A program made the translations under genes and the position numbers. 64,000 bases of DNA, from NCBI RefSeq assembly GCF_014645735.1, contig NZ_BMMH01000009.1:62001-126000 (forward strand), written 5' to 3'. The DNA is from Nocardia jinanensis. Its GTDB lineage: Bacteria > Actinomycetota > Actinomycetes > Mycobacteriales > Mycobacteriaceae. This document shows positions 31,801 to 32,290 of this stretch, piece after piece. Each line of letters starts with the position of its first letter. Position 1 is the stretch's first letter. The notes beneath the pieces were generated by a model. The model saw only the letters and a program-made list of their open reading frames with translations. It had not been told where the DNA came from and did no database searches.

Positions 31801-31837
31801 CGATCCGGAGCGCCGGGCGCGGGTGTTCGCCGAATGA
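6788..31837 (+). CDS. Giant multidomain ESX effector, 8349 aa
   Basis: One uninterrupted frame of 8349 residues, roughly 0.9 MDa by estimate. Order of parts: CpnT/WXG100-like helical and membrane-active N-domain (1-355); Gly/Ser/Asp linker with an 8-residue repeat (356-860); papain-like toxin segment (861-1020); DDEDVPDRR repeats (1146-1199); PD-(D/E)XK nuclease-like segment (1216-1498); zincin 1 (1546-1804); helical filler; zincins 2-4 in tandem (3117-3940); helical module A1 (4017-5035); central helical region; DSN repeats (6308-6331); module A2 (6673-7635); RGDGG and PEGE repeats (7817-7902); Pro-rich stalk (about 7951-8210); C-terminal domain (8218-8349). No N-terminal Sec signal is seen; the N-domain is the type used for ESX export of toxins such as CpnT. 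Start is ATG 6788, 16 bases after the YbaB-like gene. The role as secreted toxin or predation factor is inferred from domains and neighbours. Confidence 0.9.
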   Translation: MIELWGPLQHLAWLAGVEWPQGNEDEMWALGGDWRTAAGELDDIVADIIEAKRASLHAYPEGDGVTEMIAAFDSLISGDGSDKDQSVPKLAGYFRDLGQSAYDTGTEIEYTKLMYISSLVLLAAEIAAAWIFPPTAPAIQAAAVAITRFAVRILGQRVMQAIFRLVANKFVSFMLRHVAIDTILGTLQEVGIQAYQVEAGHRPDFDIGQIVVATVSSAAGGAAAGPVGDIIGNRLQNEARGMGRQYLNAAITGTVAGFTGGLAGTLAAIPTQFAVIWADTGSWDQAMEQTMSTLPAQFGPLALVSGATNGLASGVSKVGANHAYSSMGVGVHSDSYRNTWGDRTFMDRMNDAVSGPGGRTGGLPPGAGTPGGGDGAGGLGGDGSRTSSPARTPGGPEGNISPAGADGSGTNGFGGDGSATGGSATDGSAPNGNGGSAPDGGVGTGDGDRGSGGSNGVGSDGATTGDRANTGDGDTGSPEGDRPVPSGAEPDAGNQVSHNGDAGDGQSSRADGGSTDRSETGAADRAETGAADRAETGAADRAETGTADRAETGTADRADPGGGATDRSGSEERAGSVAEPASDGRTDRSEDPNPATGHNDGSTSEGQGTARGAGAGEPGAGDPAAGPARTDTPGPIAGAPVTGPAAGAPTPPAAATPPAPHVGAATPAAPGSTSGGSSPATPGSTNTLGGASDSRAQSGASGESRSSPAPSDGGSRARPGDRAGAGERSPYPGTDGNGVRAGRTGTPAPDADARRAVDEQDAGGPRPAGDIGDGRIGPEDVLPLPGAPANTTGPRDGETRTPTRDPESRAARRDGEARPGTDDSAGRASDDSAGRASDDSADRAPGDAGTPDPDEPSGPPDPRNRGECARLTLAELKAETDSDRISPPEEPVGPEGMTRREIEDALGGKLYDYPDQGPERSRHQSVADELLRRAARLDPRLVAAGRGPRAFVIDEYAGPVDEHGVGSHAYSMTVRVDPLTGEYRVEVSDPAAARRRGFPPDAPAEVRRVSATLLDGAGRILPPSGHDARVRPTVERFLRQGHSDFEVNRDRRETEEQYAARRDAEAADLRSLLERRRAEYLRAMADGLEENGPAGLADGFRDRAQEADRNAEQHRSDADDRWDEARRKPKTRISDRPREEQAPSRDDEDVPDRRDDEDVPDRRDDEDVPDRRDDEDVPDRRDDEDVPDRRDDEDLPGRRNEPESGVDPGRYRYDAQPDQPRPYLPTDAGLAEQLAAASAIRLSEQAQRDGLAAQLSSLAGELGFIAPGARPDLRQLRPSRIGPGIDAARQRIRGDDTLSDYERARRLADLDTLRAHSERYHRIVGRMTETSQLLGELGGLAFALDPDLHPGAVQLTPFAGASTAKLVVDIAVWVPGTATSPPKLLVVEAKGADSALGGSRRADAQQGAPEYLRDTLAVDKNLASVLTETPAGMRARGLDPDSDAGRAHLRARDELLAAHRDGTLEVEYHQVRTAATGEVTVRRFDLERDGTPTRFDVIGGVDRSEGIGEGPADRGRSVDDTRPIPKIDETPPIPLDGTNPDPRSPAELLGAPGDDIWSGLSPEEVGARLRDELRVRTGNPRFDVFGFDRPELHPEVVREYARGMVDMFRAYPGAGLDSVGFRPLRPGVFGHTGWVLDNGVRRARSIEFNSVMATDPATVRRETDRHADSGWFPDVVRDRPAYARAVHEFGHVLDGAGGHRARQDLHGHLMRHFFDRYPAATDLGEYFAWLRESLSGYSFHAGTPHPNPAEALAEAFLTVVLGRGETGETFPRGRGPADDDAVRVIHDLLVRSMRESPPGDFGRFSDRWLGEPGSTRPDSPESGVDAGRDADGEPPGARGDPTDSGLPDEDGPERGRDRRADSEDRRADSEALDLTRSPEGHLDGWQYAPDATAAQVRELLSRTEAGHHALAMLREAGATVRFEPAGAVPGRTDEFNGRTMEVFIAAGDRDQVGQAAAVIRAATLAEAVRTGRMEVTPSRIRALDRADHVAARMRAEAEAIGRQADFHHQLQRAEYDTSGPGRIDSFELEQRRILESAYLEARDAMLRHAAGAAAPVVGTARPDPDGVRAAETNRLTARRDEIAAARDAAVAARDALLPHLRIGPEELTTRAALEETVDRLLDRTMRADRLVEYSARVAEMRTAADLVLGLRDQLRRAESDLADIATAGWPGPEAGPRRLRRFAEAAAELELLAHSWFDSREDPSSSPSRRAVAEAEWDAAQNPVLAAGEEYVPSTPTAAREVEGLVRAEAGTTREIGRLEAAWDRAAARLRETVGLRPDLESDTRGRILNDLVMRAGLTSDPRIAADARLLTALSGEHARVTAERNRLRDEITAAVARDLAGTDGRGNRFRIHLDDSGTVSVLRDVGPERADRPAGDPGSVVRYPDTSASESSELRQHVDRVREQAFARLHDLAAEAGTWGMDGWVRQTFERHGIVVGSSSEPGAAAHRPVGGRTALGPDGGYDPVTRTLVLDPADGPDQHARDLVFAARMADQLAATDPARERMTLNRDEYAALMLDRAAEAHALSFRDLVDLHARPVRPGPTDPLARTYVDHFVRGYRAAEKAFGSRANLGGHSGWFYSAGHRTALRAVRAHLDQQGPLIGGVPLGAHFAGQWDRARGISPDLGAEAPTPRRVPGDTPADHARAAELLADEAVSLRELRDLGRFVPEGPAEGVYADAHDRALPRAQRALRRDPTAQRPEDVAHRAGTEALRRYLARTGLADAQSAMDVVRAVADGGGVHWGHPQRDTAGGAANREQSTTREESDPDAPRRIVDAELARHDNPARMGDRPERLSDRVLRYHDPRPRLVITARRGEHVDALRELALTHPEYGDALWDRSHELEYREVKPGPDGTPTVERINRATAEGPYRGPDILAAKDVMLDHYLRFRAEGRTALGFTEWLRQLDPGAFYTKEQHREARRPGTAPVGNLREDFVETGHRQARDAANPLDPAHPARVAELLRTRQIALLDDIVRRPAQHRLEVFQFGAGHLSVFLEPDGRGGWRVPAPLGTGGSYNTLARVFQGMAGDTPEGLAKRIAGILNDPTAELGPQGRPRGRLGRFVRRLSAGPEDPGNGIPDDRPDFLGRDDDAPDSPYHAQNRDAALSLLDGAVDDRPDAERLGAPDDDWSGLDPVDVGIRLRDEMRELTGNPDFEVYGFGLPGLNPVVVQEFARSIVDMTARYPQVDLRSAGIGHLKAGVAVTKPVTDPVTGPARADSIALDADYAASPDRVLQKIHSEVDRGAYNRNVALRPAYAIGVHEFGHAVDYAGGRAARTEIQEVLVRYHRDFVGGEAEDFPKWLRDNLTGYSLRADGAIDPAEALAEVFTEAEMARLVEGANRPELAEPRRLVYNLLRDQLGAPPHTDDTAGHRLGDFTDRAGADPRTRGAAEEPPADPGDERGTPDPVHDPGHPPEDEWSRMGLDEIADTLRERHGFREITGFADRPDVPPLDLPLVREIARAVDLMMTQFPMLDVQSLRIAPITDRDHVRGLAYYDFDPNDIGRYITENITLNERLLRNPQEFYESRRRSETVAHSPRNSARRPAFSTTIHELGHGLDFAGSMRARGTVEDLLVEYYAEKSGGFDRDEFSVWLNQLSGYSFTGRGDLNRPEVLADAVLDVVLNGRDATEPARVVYGALLREAIDNYYDSFDTGAGLMRPIDLGLAAGIGGRDRMDAGPQQPRDETPAPPADEGSDHGDGGPDDSAALLGVPEADEWSELNPVEVGEKLRDQMREATGNPDFEVFGFDLPDLNPEVVREFARGITDMYRGYPQADIRSLGIGTRREGTLADAGPQLDRETNTVYTGDITLNYRHATSAENFLGQVRRGVDNEQFSPTMLRRPVYAMTVHEYGHALDYAGGLRASSTAERHLLLRASEIPGGDFGEWLRQLSGYSRDDDGLLRGHEAVPDAFAEYIMGGIDREARDRVVSTPVRELYELLVRHAGNPPGGAAGARPGRGAMDAARHPGDRDGPEASAGGGAKKPPAGPPHPAPTPEDPDGNRPDEQDPGDQDGPIDPDAIIPPLVIDIDGERIAFDLMPDGPDRWRLVPRGELPSATPERAAALRRELDAIRRLWPGREPQVKYPSGSGWDSRGQAAIADGVAGIPDLVNPAPPPQPATPPPSPDHPVIGPAPESGPADPTLLRIGQQLPVWIGNREHIPLFGRLSARMRDDAGEFVPMHPDEGPEYQPWLTDGTLEAAREQLLADFDSNRISRAQALRDLLTVAGRPDADARQQRAILDALRDRGVISEDEARALADALTEERDARGAELPVGPAPDGETLADAARRLLDIDLPDDSAETLARVIDEQQYRVARATGAIEGLAAAVRRYLIEQSLPYTMRDAPPAADTERGLPRTEEPAALDDPRPRHADDPDDYFDDELDGEVDPAPRGPGRYEVPDPAGRPVPFLDQISFIDQNPMGRFLIELLAAFGHEPGLLDTPPVENGADQLPMWGDGYELGRDQGLRRFFENALRRDQIRDELASWAAMRDLSLEDLLADPQAVVDRLRAENVARSDRVAEFVEAARRTLPEPDLADPVGDLLGRQLVRVPGGAGQPDRLVVVDGLRDRDRVLADALAADPALRHQLDTGELVLDYRTVHRDWTGEGVLTPAPIPQMRYLHEHILGRELEVLLVRDDDGTWRQVIGSADAHRAALGGTPPRHPQEILAEIADTLRELGIGPDAITPDALARTVADLLLDNAVRAVQLEALADFIRSAIDIEIFNELSDARSQLATRLGLDFIPDPAAPERAFSLATLVDRLTDSGQRRALRAQQFGDLAEYAKRLREVDPAAVAAARDRLAERLVSEELARKMATQKAADRAGVDRRIAALLPPGYVDGPGGNRVFAVDPSGLDPKKLFDVVRRLERDGQGELVRDALAEYAAALLEIDPYTEVPRGDRTADPRIADGRFPMHDRDAMGGLRDLIANAVRAVGADDFARAVADAAARPDSHRIPGDDPDQRPTANRDWARLVGVDLTDADDATFVRIYEAYRDGRIENHEGLSPKELATELDRLRREVRDRAERIEALQRLLGEYARSGRSDLAEAENGQLENGPDGPTPPEPEGPPPPGPGDETVPPPGPDGGGDGGEKPPRTPPASADEPEESSGAEPERGDGAKQEPGPGLPDSYSELMDWIELRRAEIALDTALDEAAWARRQAADRPDDHLRQFRAEQAERQVGYARERLDRIRLAQVDRAAWLARMDAGSQRFLADMDPGDWLAGQRALLAEWVARMAEDRARWWHEMLGSRGDDGPSGPETGPADRGPDSDSGPRPSGPRPETGPNAGGKREPEAAGSSEEPASGGEQRPEPDGVGPEPGELLGDALVDAILRREALAARIGELAAELRNRVEPAALEPDLIEDTVRDLRSRAQDAEDAARVEQIAELAPRLIRADEEVRALSGRIEYDRSQRERQGVVREREFLRAKIIDRARNLRMDNSAAWPDLGPDARERIVLRLDEETRYDTVDIAGGIDEGPRRDRSPVGEQERGHRRDLIRKLLAQTADFDELGTRLRELDRQIDRMEHDQDFLDRPHPEEVAAELERLARERAAELQRIKPRRSMRDDLARRLGVVDENNDLAERRLDSGELDATLRALRDGAHRDFREGRLRPSQYQRRLLRIDALADAAGDVNEAHHRIGRIQDDMARVAGVWRGLVEAEGGRMVTDRVGLVEGDEPRIIVFGPRPDPANPRGDHDAALAHALRNNSAAAQAMVRPETTVEYRRVLVDRDDNWRVRGMDPPQVERMSTSWVAGRRLDMTRWRDGAGDWHPVDPTRPGWETNRDNSDLPKKFSQKDLPDGVSGWASTDVVNDIVLPAENVPAGKIAESTLPVHAPQAPSQYDTSGIDPKDIYSQHWGADAYNVMRLVLMAALVPKHPVVKAWIQRHPEIGRWVQARPWLQKLPPFGTVFRGYEWFAPPETDVQPMHRRWEPGDHLPPDALTEVPEALRREWEREAEQWAEVQRWADQEYDRFLADDTDVDRVAEGLEQHRQDTQRRAAREFVDLVRTRLVEELGGLDPLGDVPAQLARIETAIDRMAGEVADRFVSGDPELVRNTVEQVREMLLGVVDPAEIVPGADPDEIVRAAGPGEIAEQLLGQMRDDVPHFTRAELEQIRDHLMVDEHRVRDADDPDGRLVRRPMDRLADIAEAWNRLRDGVPLPADLVLLQDALAEAQYLVGNPDATWQAANTYAIGQGYHWDAQRPPLTSWRADRRYALPPVRPNPEYQPPEAREPGRPAESRGQDPAARDAGTVDLPPDPGDPDDPDGPEPGDPNGSPTGGSGGTPPSRPPLPAARDDGPSDHNVLPPGESGGPLGPDNPGDSNDSNDSNDSNDSNDSNDSNDSNDSGGPSGPGDPGGPEGPVAPPPGEPGIPPDHHGDPLRDLAEFLREQADWPAQRDAVPLSGPAAEHARRLAGHLGLTEVFADLRDPLAALAELAEIARARGFFDHLDDGPAMRHPDDFAELTAGERYGDEQYWRLEADPEIAAAMRAELRRAGLPVEEPALPPTPPPGELERGGVPEADPARPGTTADPGAGEGGARTGAPEAGAGPRLESAAETTDLLTRRFGLDNEALGPDRLGATVSGHRYRILLRAGAVEALAAAQTRLDAATDAADRAAQRLARDSWARLLGLDPAALDRAPAAAVNRARADAVRAADDLAALADSARTASEQPDPGGEPVAAGETRRYNVEVDGERVPTRLVADDNDGWRVEEAERTPAPDPLAEPAEPAPRKPLLRRIWEWLRDTGYTGEVAKYPSGSGIDSAGQSLLGDEAGVPLRKTEDPTPGTPGDEYEVLNTKFNPARILKEGVTMWKRRELVPFLRRLTSRVADRSADTVPVLDENNSEYRYWLDEADPDLVRRELGVELEELKQRELRPPEPEPGTGPLDPGPAAAREEPAGAEVPRSTEEIAEWIRELSEAAAHRDEQFRALAAAARAFGVDIGDPTPENIRRAREIIEYQQARRIGALTGLADAARRYNAEHADIPYSEYATFFDANPLARFLHEVVTAYREPARAPEWLPESLRRHWPAPADLLAWEGVNNGGEPSRDWGDLFDSDQPGRDDGRRIYLERALRRDQIRDERAVWAQVLGDIDLNALAADNLADTLAAQLFHMQETADRVEDFGRQADEFLNRDAEVDELTGLIGDMAAQEWVLARGGVMFGDPAGIGLLPAEQPGGPLRLVVLDGHLEHDRVLADALARHPDMAVAVNDGTLAVRYQVTHVRPGEPLPGGGYGPERITVADAGTPEVRQLRAEVEGRHLDLTLVDDGDGWRLVPDEPADPDPVRPIPRDMPRAEIDAAIDRLAARLGVTQEDLADPRRLATELAGLRDENEIRAAQLEAIIDHARTAWDIDTYHEVVRAREALAHRIAPGDDEPVTAPRIARTIADPATPGARRSQQISGLLSYAKELAALDPDAANAAAVRLLRRLDALTDTVPVADTGQIGAAIRDLVHRPHAGPALAAALTDFATALAKIDIFDPGTHGDRAVDPRVGRAELPVHEKAVRHLVGLIEDLRHLADAPHRMGLLEAESDLLPATELGAGADFARTAGVEVPPADLAGWDEVLDRHRRGEIGDDHPELARVRSELRRWNEVYEKYRDGRLDRHERLTPGELAEVQAQLRGEVQQRARDIAALADLAARAARLDDAQQGRATAEVARARAELPPAHPELPFDEQDLVSHEALDRKLEELRGKTRRVDEQASYQRRISEYEDAARRVIDAETELARTDGELDRGRSAAESPRPSDVQDESSASGPDRGPVSGNPAPEAGSSGRTRHESGPPDAGRAGSGPVREEPAQGTSGAGDRLHAEPDEDPASAVPPGTASGAAAGAGGRGDGGRGDGGRGDGGRGDGGRGDGGRGDGGRGDGGRGDGGRGDGGTGAGSRTDRGGAGDRPPPEGEDPPEGEDPPEGEEPPEGEEPTTSGRRLPPMPRGSTLRAHIPHPPRPWEPDFPPPFDNDVRPWPVPLPDLPERPEPPGPPEPPEEDPPVPPTPPVPPVPPRPVPPTPPHPPTPPRPPQPPVPSRPPQPPVPPQPPEPPVPSRPPQPPVPPQPPEPPVPSRPQPQPQPQPQPQPQPQPQPQPPVPPVPPPPWPPVPPAPVPPGPVPPALPDPPTGPPGVSPPTLPAPPWGSAPPPPDGYPRPWSPLSPYPGAPDLSGSSPLPGGPQQHPHGGGGEPMPWPPPPSGAAPPGRPAAPGEQPPPGMPYPPAVPPMPNGGSPQNGSRDRYRRPPGGPSAGVGPEAEAPLLVRPFAGFGVPSEFDPRTGSLQASPSSAGRVSGLYGEIAGVPVVFYRRSGRLGLRIGGHDIDLQTPVIVEMDTVAYRTTRFALVQDGTLLGELTYRSLPAELDLGAYLRDVLDDPERRARVFAE
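8339..8458 (+). repeat. 24-bp tandem repeat, 5 copies (ETGAADRA)
   Basis: Five in-frame copies of a 24-bp unit encode an eight-residue Glu-Thr-Gly-Ala/Thr-Ala-Asp-Arg-Ala repeat at residues 518-557 of the giant protein. Copies differ only at a few bases (GCC/ACC; first copy starts TCC). The stretch sits in the flexible linker between the N-domain and the papain-like segment and could change copy number by slippage or recombination. Confidence 0.95.
9368..9850 (+). other. Giant protein: papain-like toxin (Tox-PL/deamidase-like) segment
   Basis: Residues about 861-1021. NRGECARLTLAEL supplies Cys868, SHAYSMTVRVDP supplies His968 and EVSDPAA supplies Asp989, in the order C...H...D of papain-like toxin domains (glutamine deamidase or peptidase type). 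The intervening helical stretch (MTRREIEDALGG) also fits. The call rests on this pattern only; a profile search against the Tox-PL families would decide it. Alternative: a decayed copy without activity. Confidence 0.5.
10223..10384 (+). repeat. 27-bp tandem repeat, 6 copies (DDEDVPDRR)
   Basis: Six in-frame 27-bp units encode Asp-Asp-Glu-Asp-Val-Pro-Asp-Arg-Arg (the last copy DDEDLPGRR), residues 1146-1199 of the giant protein. The central copies are identical at the DNA level. This is a charged, flexible hinge between the papain-like and nuclease-like segments. The near-identity suggests recent expansion. Confidence 0.95.
10433..11280 (+). other. Giant protein: PD-(D/E)XK (REase-fold) nuclease-like segment
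   Basis: Residues about 1216-1498. Helical lead-in, then LVVDIAVWVPG with Asp1369, a hairpin, and LLVVEAKGAD with Glu1388 and Lys1390. This is the D-X18-E-x-K spacing of restriction-endonuclease-fold toxins. QQGAPEYLRDTL follows, as in actinobacterial Tox-REase-type domains, and the unit closes with GTLEVEYHQVRT and a final strand. All three catalytic residues are present, so it may be an active DNase. The family call is from motif spacing. Confidence 0.65.
11423..12200 (+). other. Giant protein: zincin domain 1 (lethal-factor-like)
   Basis: Residues about 1546-1804. Opening WSGLSPEEVGARLRDE and GNPRFDVFGF, then HEFGHVLDGAGG with zinc-binding His1687, His1691 and catalytic Glu1688. LSGYSF and the downstream glutamates Glu1750/Glu1754 (AEALAEAF) follow. 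The layout HE(F/I)GHxxD...L(S/T)xY...E-x-x-AE-x-F matches the catalytic domain of anthrax lethal factor and related ATLF-type toxins. All residues needed for zinc binding are visible. Confidence 0.75.
16136..16860 (+). other. Giant protein: zincin domain 2
   Basis: Residues about 3117-3358, the second copy. It begins WSGLDPVDVGIRLRDEM with GNPDFEVYGF, and contains HEFGHAVDYAGG (His3258, Glu3259, His3262), LTGYS, and AEALAEVF with Glu3318/Glu3322 as candidate third ligand. The distance from the first His to the first Glu is 60 residues, against 63 in domain 1. It looks catalytically complete. Confidence 0.75.
17024..17720 (+). other. Giant protein: zincin domain 3 (altered third-ligand region)
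   Basis: Residues about 3413-3645. This copy is the most divergent: the lead-in is WSRMGLDEIADTLRE and lacks the GNPDFEV motif. HELGHGLDFAGS (His3548, Glu3549, His3552) and LSGYSF are kept. The third-ligand helix reads PEVLADAV, with Glu3608 but Asp replacing the second Glu. It may be active if Glu3608 is the zinc ligand, or partly decayed. Confidence 0.7.
17888..18605 (+). other. Giant protein: zincin domain 4
   Basis: Residues about 3701-3940. WSELNPVEVGEKLRDQM and GNPDFEVFGF open the domain; HEYGHALDYAGG gives His3845, Glu3846 and His3849. LSGYS is present, and HEAVPDAFAEY supplies Glu3901 and a later Glu. Spacing from first His to Glu3901 is 56. It is closest to domain 2 in its opening motifs, suggesting recent duplication within the array. 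Confidence 0.75.
18836..21890 (+). other. Giant protein: helical module A1
   Basis: Residues about 4017-5035. First copy of a module found again at residues 6673-7635. Landmarks: DGERIAFDL, VKYPSGSGWDSRGQ (near residue 4078), FIDQNPMGRFLIELL, ALRRDQIRDELASWA, RLVVVDGLRDRDRVLADALA, a strand pair ending LDYRTVH, then EYAKRLREVDP and a closing YEAYRDGRIENHEGLSPKEL. Function unknown. The LVVVDG...VLDYRTVH portion resembles the end of the nuclease-like segment but lacks its E-x-K. Confidence 0.6.
25709..25780 (+). repeat. 9-bp tandem repeat, 8 copies (DSN)
   Basis: Eight exact copies of GACTCCAAC encode (Asp-Ser-Asn)8 at residues 6308-6331 of the giant protein, in a Pro/Gly-rich linker before module A2. 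The perfect identity makes copy number likely to vary between strains. It resembles Ser-Asp spacer repeats of surface proteins, but no sortase signal is present. Confidence 0.95.
26804..29690 (+). other. Giant protein: helical module A2
   Basis: Residues about 6673-7635, the second copy of the module at 4017-5035. Matching landmarks in the same order: DGERVPTRL, AKYPSGSGIDSAGQ (near residue 6740), FFDANPLARFLHEVV, ALRRDQIRDERAVWA, RLVVLDGHLEHDRVLADALA, LAVRYQVTH, SYAKELAALDP, and a closing YEKYRDGRLDRHERLTPGEL. The offset between copies is about 2660 residues. No known catalytic motif was recognised. Confidence 0.6.
30236..30370 (+). repeat. 15-bp tandem repeat, 9 copies (RGDGG)
   Basis: Nine in-frame copies of CGAGGTGATGGTGGC encode (Arg-Gly-Asp-Gly-Gly)9 at residues 7817-7861; only the last codon differs. 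It begins the low-complexity stalk near the C-terminus. The RGD triplets are a by-product of the unit; no adhesion role should be assumed from them. Confidence 0.95.
30422..30493 (+). repeat. 18-bp tandem repeat, 4 copies (PEGEDP/PEGEEP)
   Basis: Four in-frame 18-bp units, the first two encoding PEGEDP and the last two PEGEEP, residues 7879-7902 of the giant protein. They form an acidic, extended spacer directly after the RGDGG repeats. Confidence 0.9.
30791..30970 (+). repeat. 54-bp Pro-rich repeats and (CCGCAG)10
   Basis: GTGCCATCTCG recurs at 30791, 30845 and 30899, marking a 54-bp unit that encodes PVPSRPPQPPVPPQPPEP-type sequence. Ten exact copies of CCGCAG (30911-30970) encode (Pro-Gln)10. 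The whole Pro-rich stalk runs from about 30640 to 31420 and would form an extended rod or wall-spanning segment. Confidence 0.92.
31439..31834 (+). other. Giant protein: C-terminal beta-rich domain
   Basis: Residues 8218-8349. After the Pro-rich stalk comes a compact sequence rich in beta-strand residues (GEIAGVPVVFYRRSGRLGLR, RFALVQDGTLLGELTYR) ending in a helix (LDLGAYLRDVLDDPERRARVF). I do not recognise a toxin motif or catalytic residues. Polymorphic toxins usually end in the toxic domain, so this could be an unknown toxin tip, a binding or anchoring domain, or the part recognised by the neighbouring immunity or accessory proteins. Confidence 0.6.
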
Positions 31838-31903
31838 CCGGAGCAGCCGGAGACGAGACGATGAGAGACGGCCCGCGGAGGGCAGGACCAGCAAGGAGTG
31901 GCT

Positions 31904-32188
31904 ATGCGTATCGGACATCCGAGCGAGGACGAGATGCGGGAGAACTTCGCCGAAATGCTCGAATCGGTCCGGAACGGGGGTGGCTTGCGTACGGAGACCG
32001 GCCTCGACATGACGACCGAGGAAGCGCTGTGGGATATCGCGCGTGCCTATCCGGAGGTCACCGAAGAACTGGTCGAGGCGGCGCGAAACGCCTTCGCCGG
32101 TCAGCTCGACGGCAGCAATGCCCGCCGGCATCGGGAAGAGCTCGCCCGGCAGTTCGAGGAGTTGCGGCGTTCCCCTGGCACCCGATGA
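31904..32188 (+). CDS. Small acidic protein after the giant effector gene
   Basis: A 94-residue soluble protein. ATG at 31904 is chosen because AAGGAG ends five bases before it; a GTG at 31898 would overlap that site. The sequence is Glu/Asp/Arg-rich and predicted helical (EDEMRENFAEMLESVRNGGG, TEEALWDIARAYPEVTEELV). No known domain was recognised, and there is no signal peptide or membrane segment. It begins 66 bases after the giant gene and precedes the YezG-like immunity gene, so it is probably an accessory, chaperone or immunity partner of the giant protein. That role is inference from position only. Confidence 0.75.
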   Translation: MRIGHPSEDEMRENFAEMLESVRNGGGLRTETGLDMTTEEALWDIARAYPEVTEELVEAARNAFAGQLDGSNARRHREELARQFEELRRSPGTR

Positions 32189-32290
32189 ACATGGCGGCGG
32201 CCCACCGGCCGGGGATGCGCGGGATCGGTGATATGAGCACGGTCCGGGGGTCCCGGGTCGTGCGGCCCGTACGAGGGGATCGTTGACGAA

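Noticed and set aside
6788..31837. Modular polyketide synthase or non-ribosomal peptide synthetase as explanation for the giant frame
   Set aside because: No ketosynthase, adenylation, condensation or carrier-protein motifs are present; the content is helical linkers and toxin-like domains.
31834..32286. 150-codon plus frame overlapping the giant gene stop (ATGA)
   Set aside because: It covers the 94-aa acidic gene in another frame. The product is Arg/Gly-rich without structure, and the 94-aa frame has the ribosome-binding site and normal composition.
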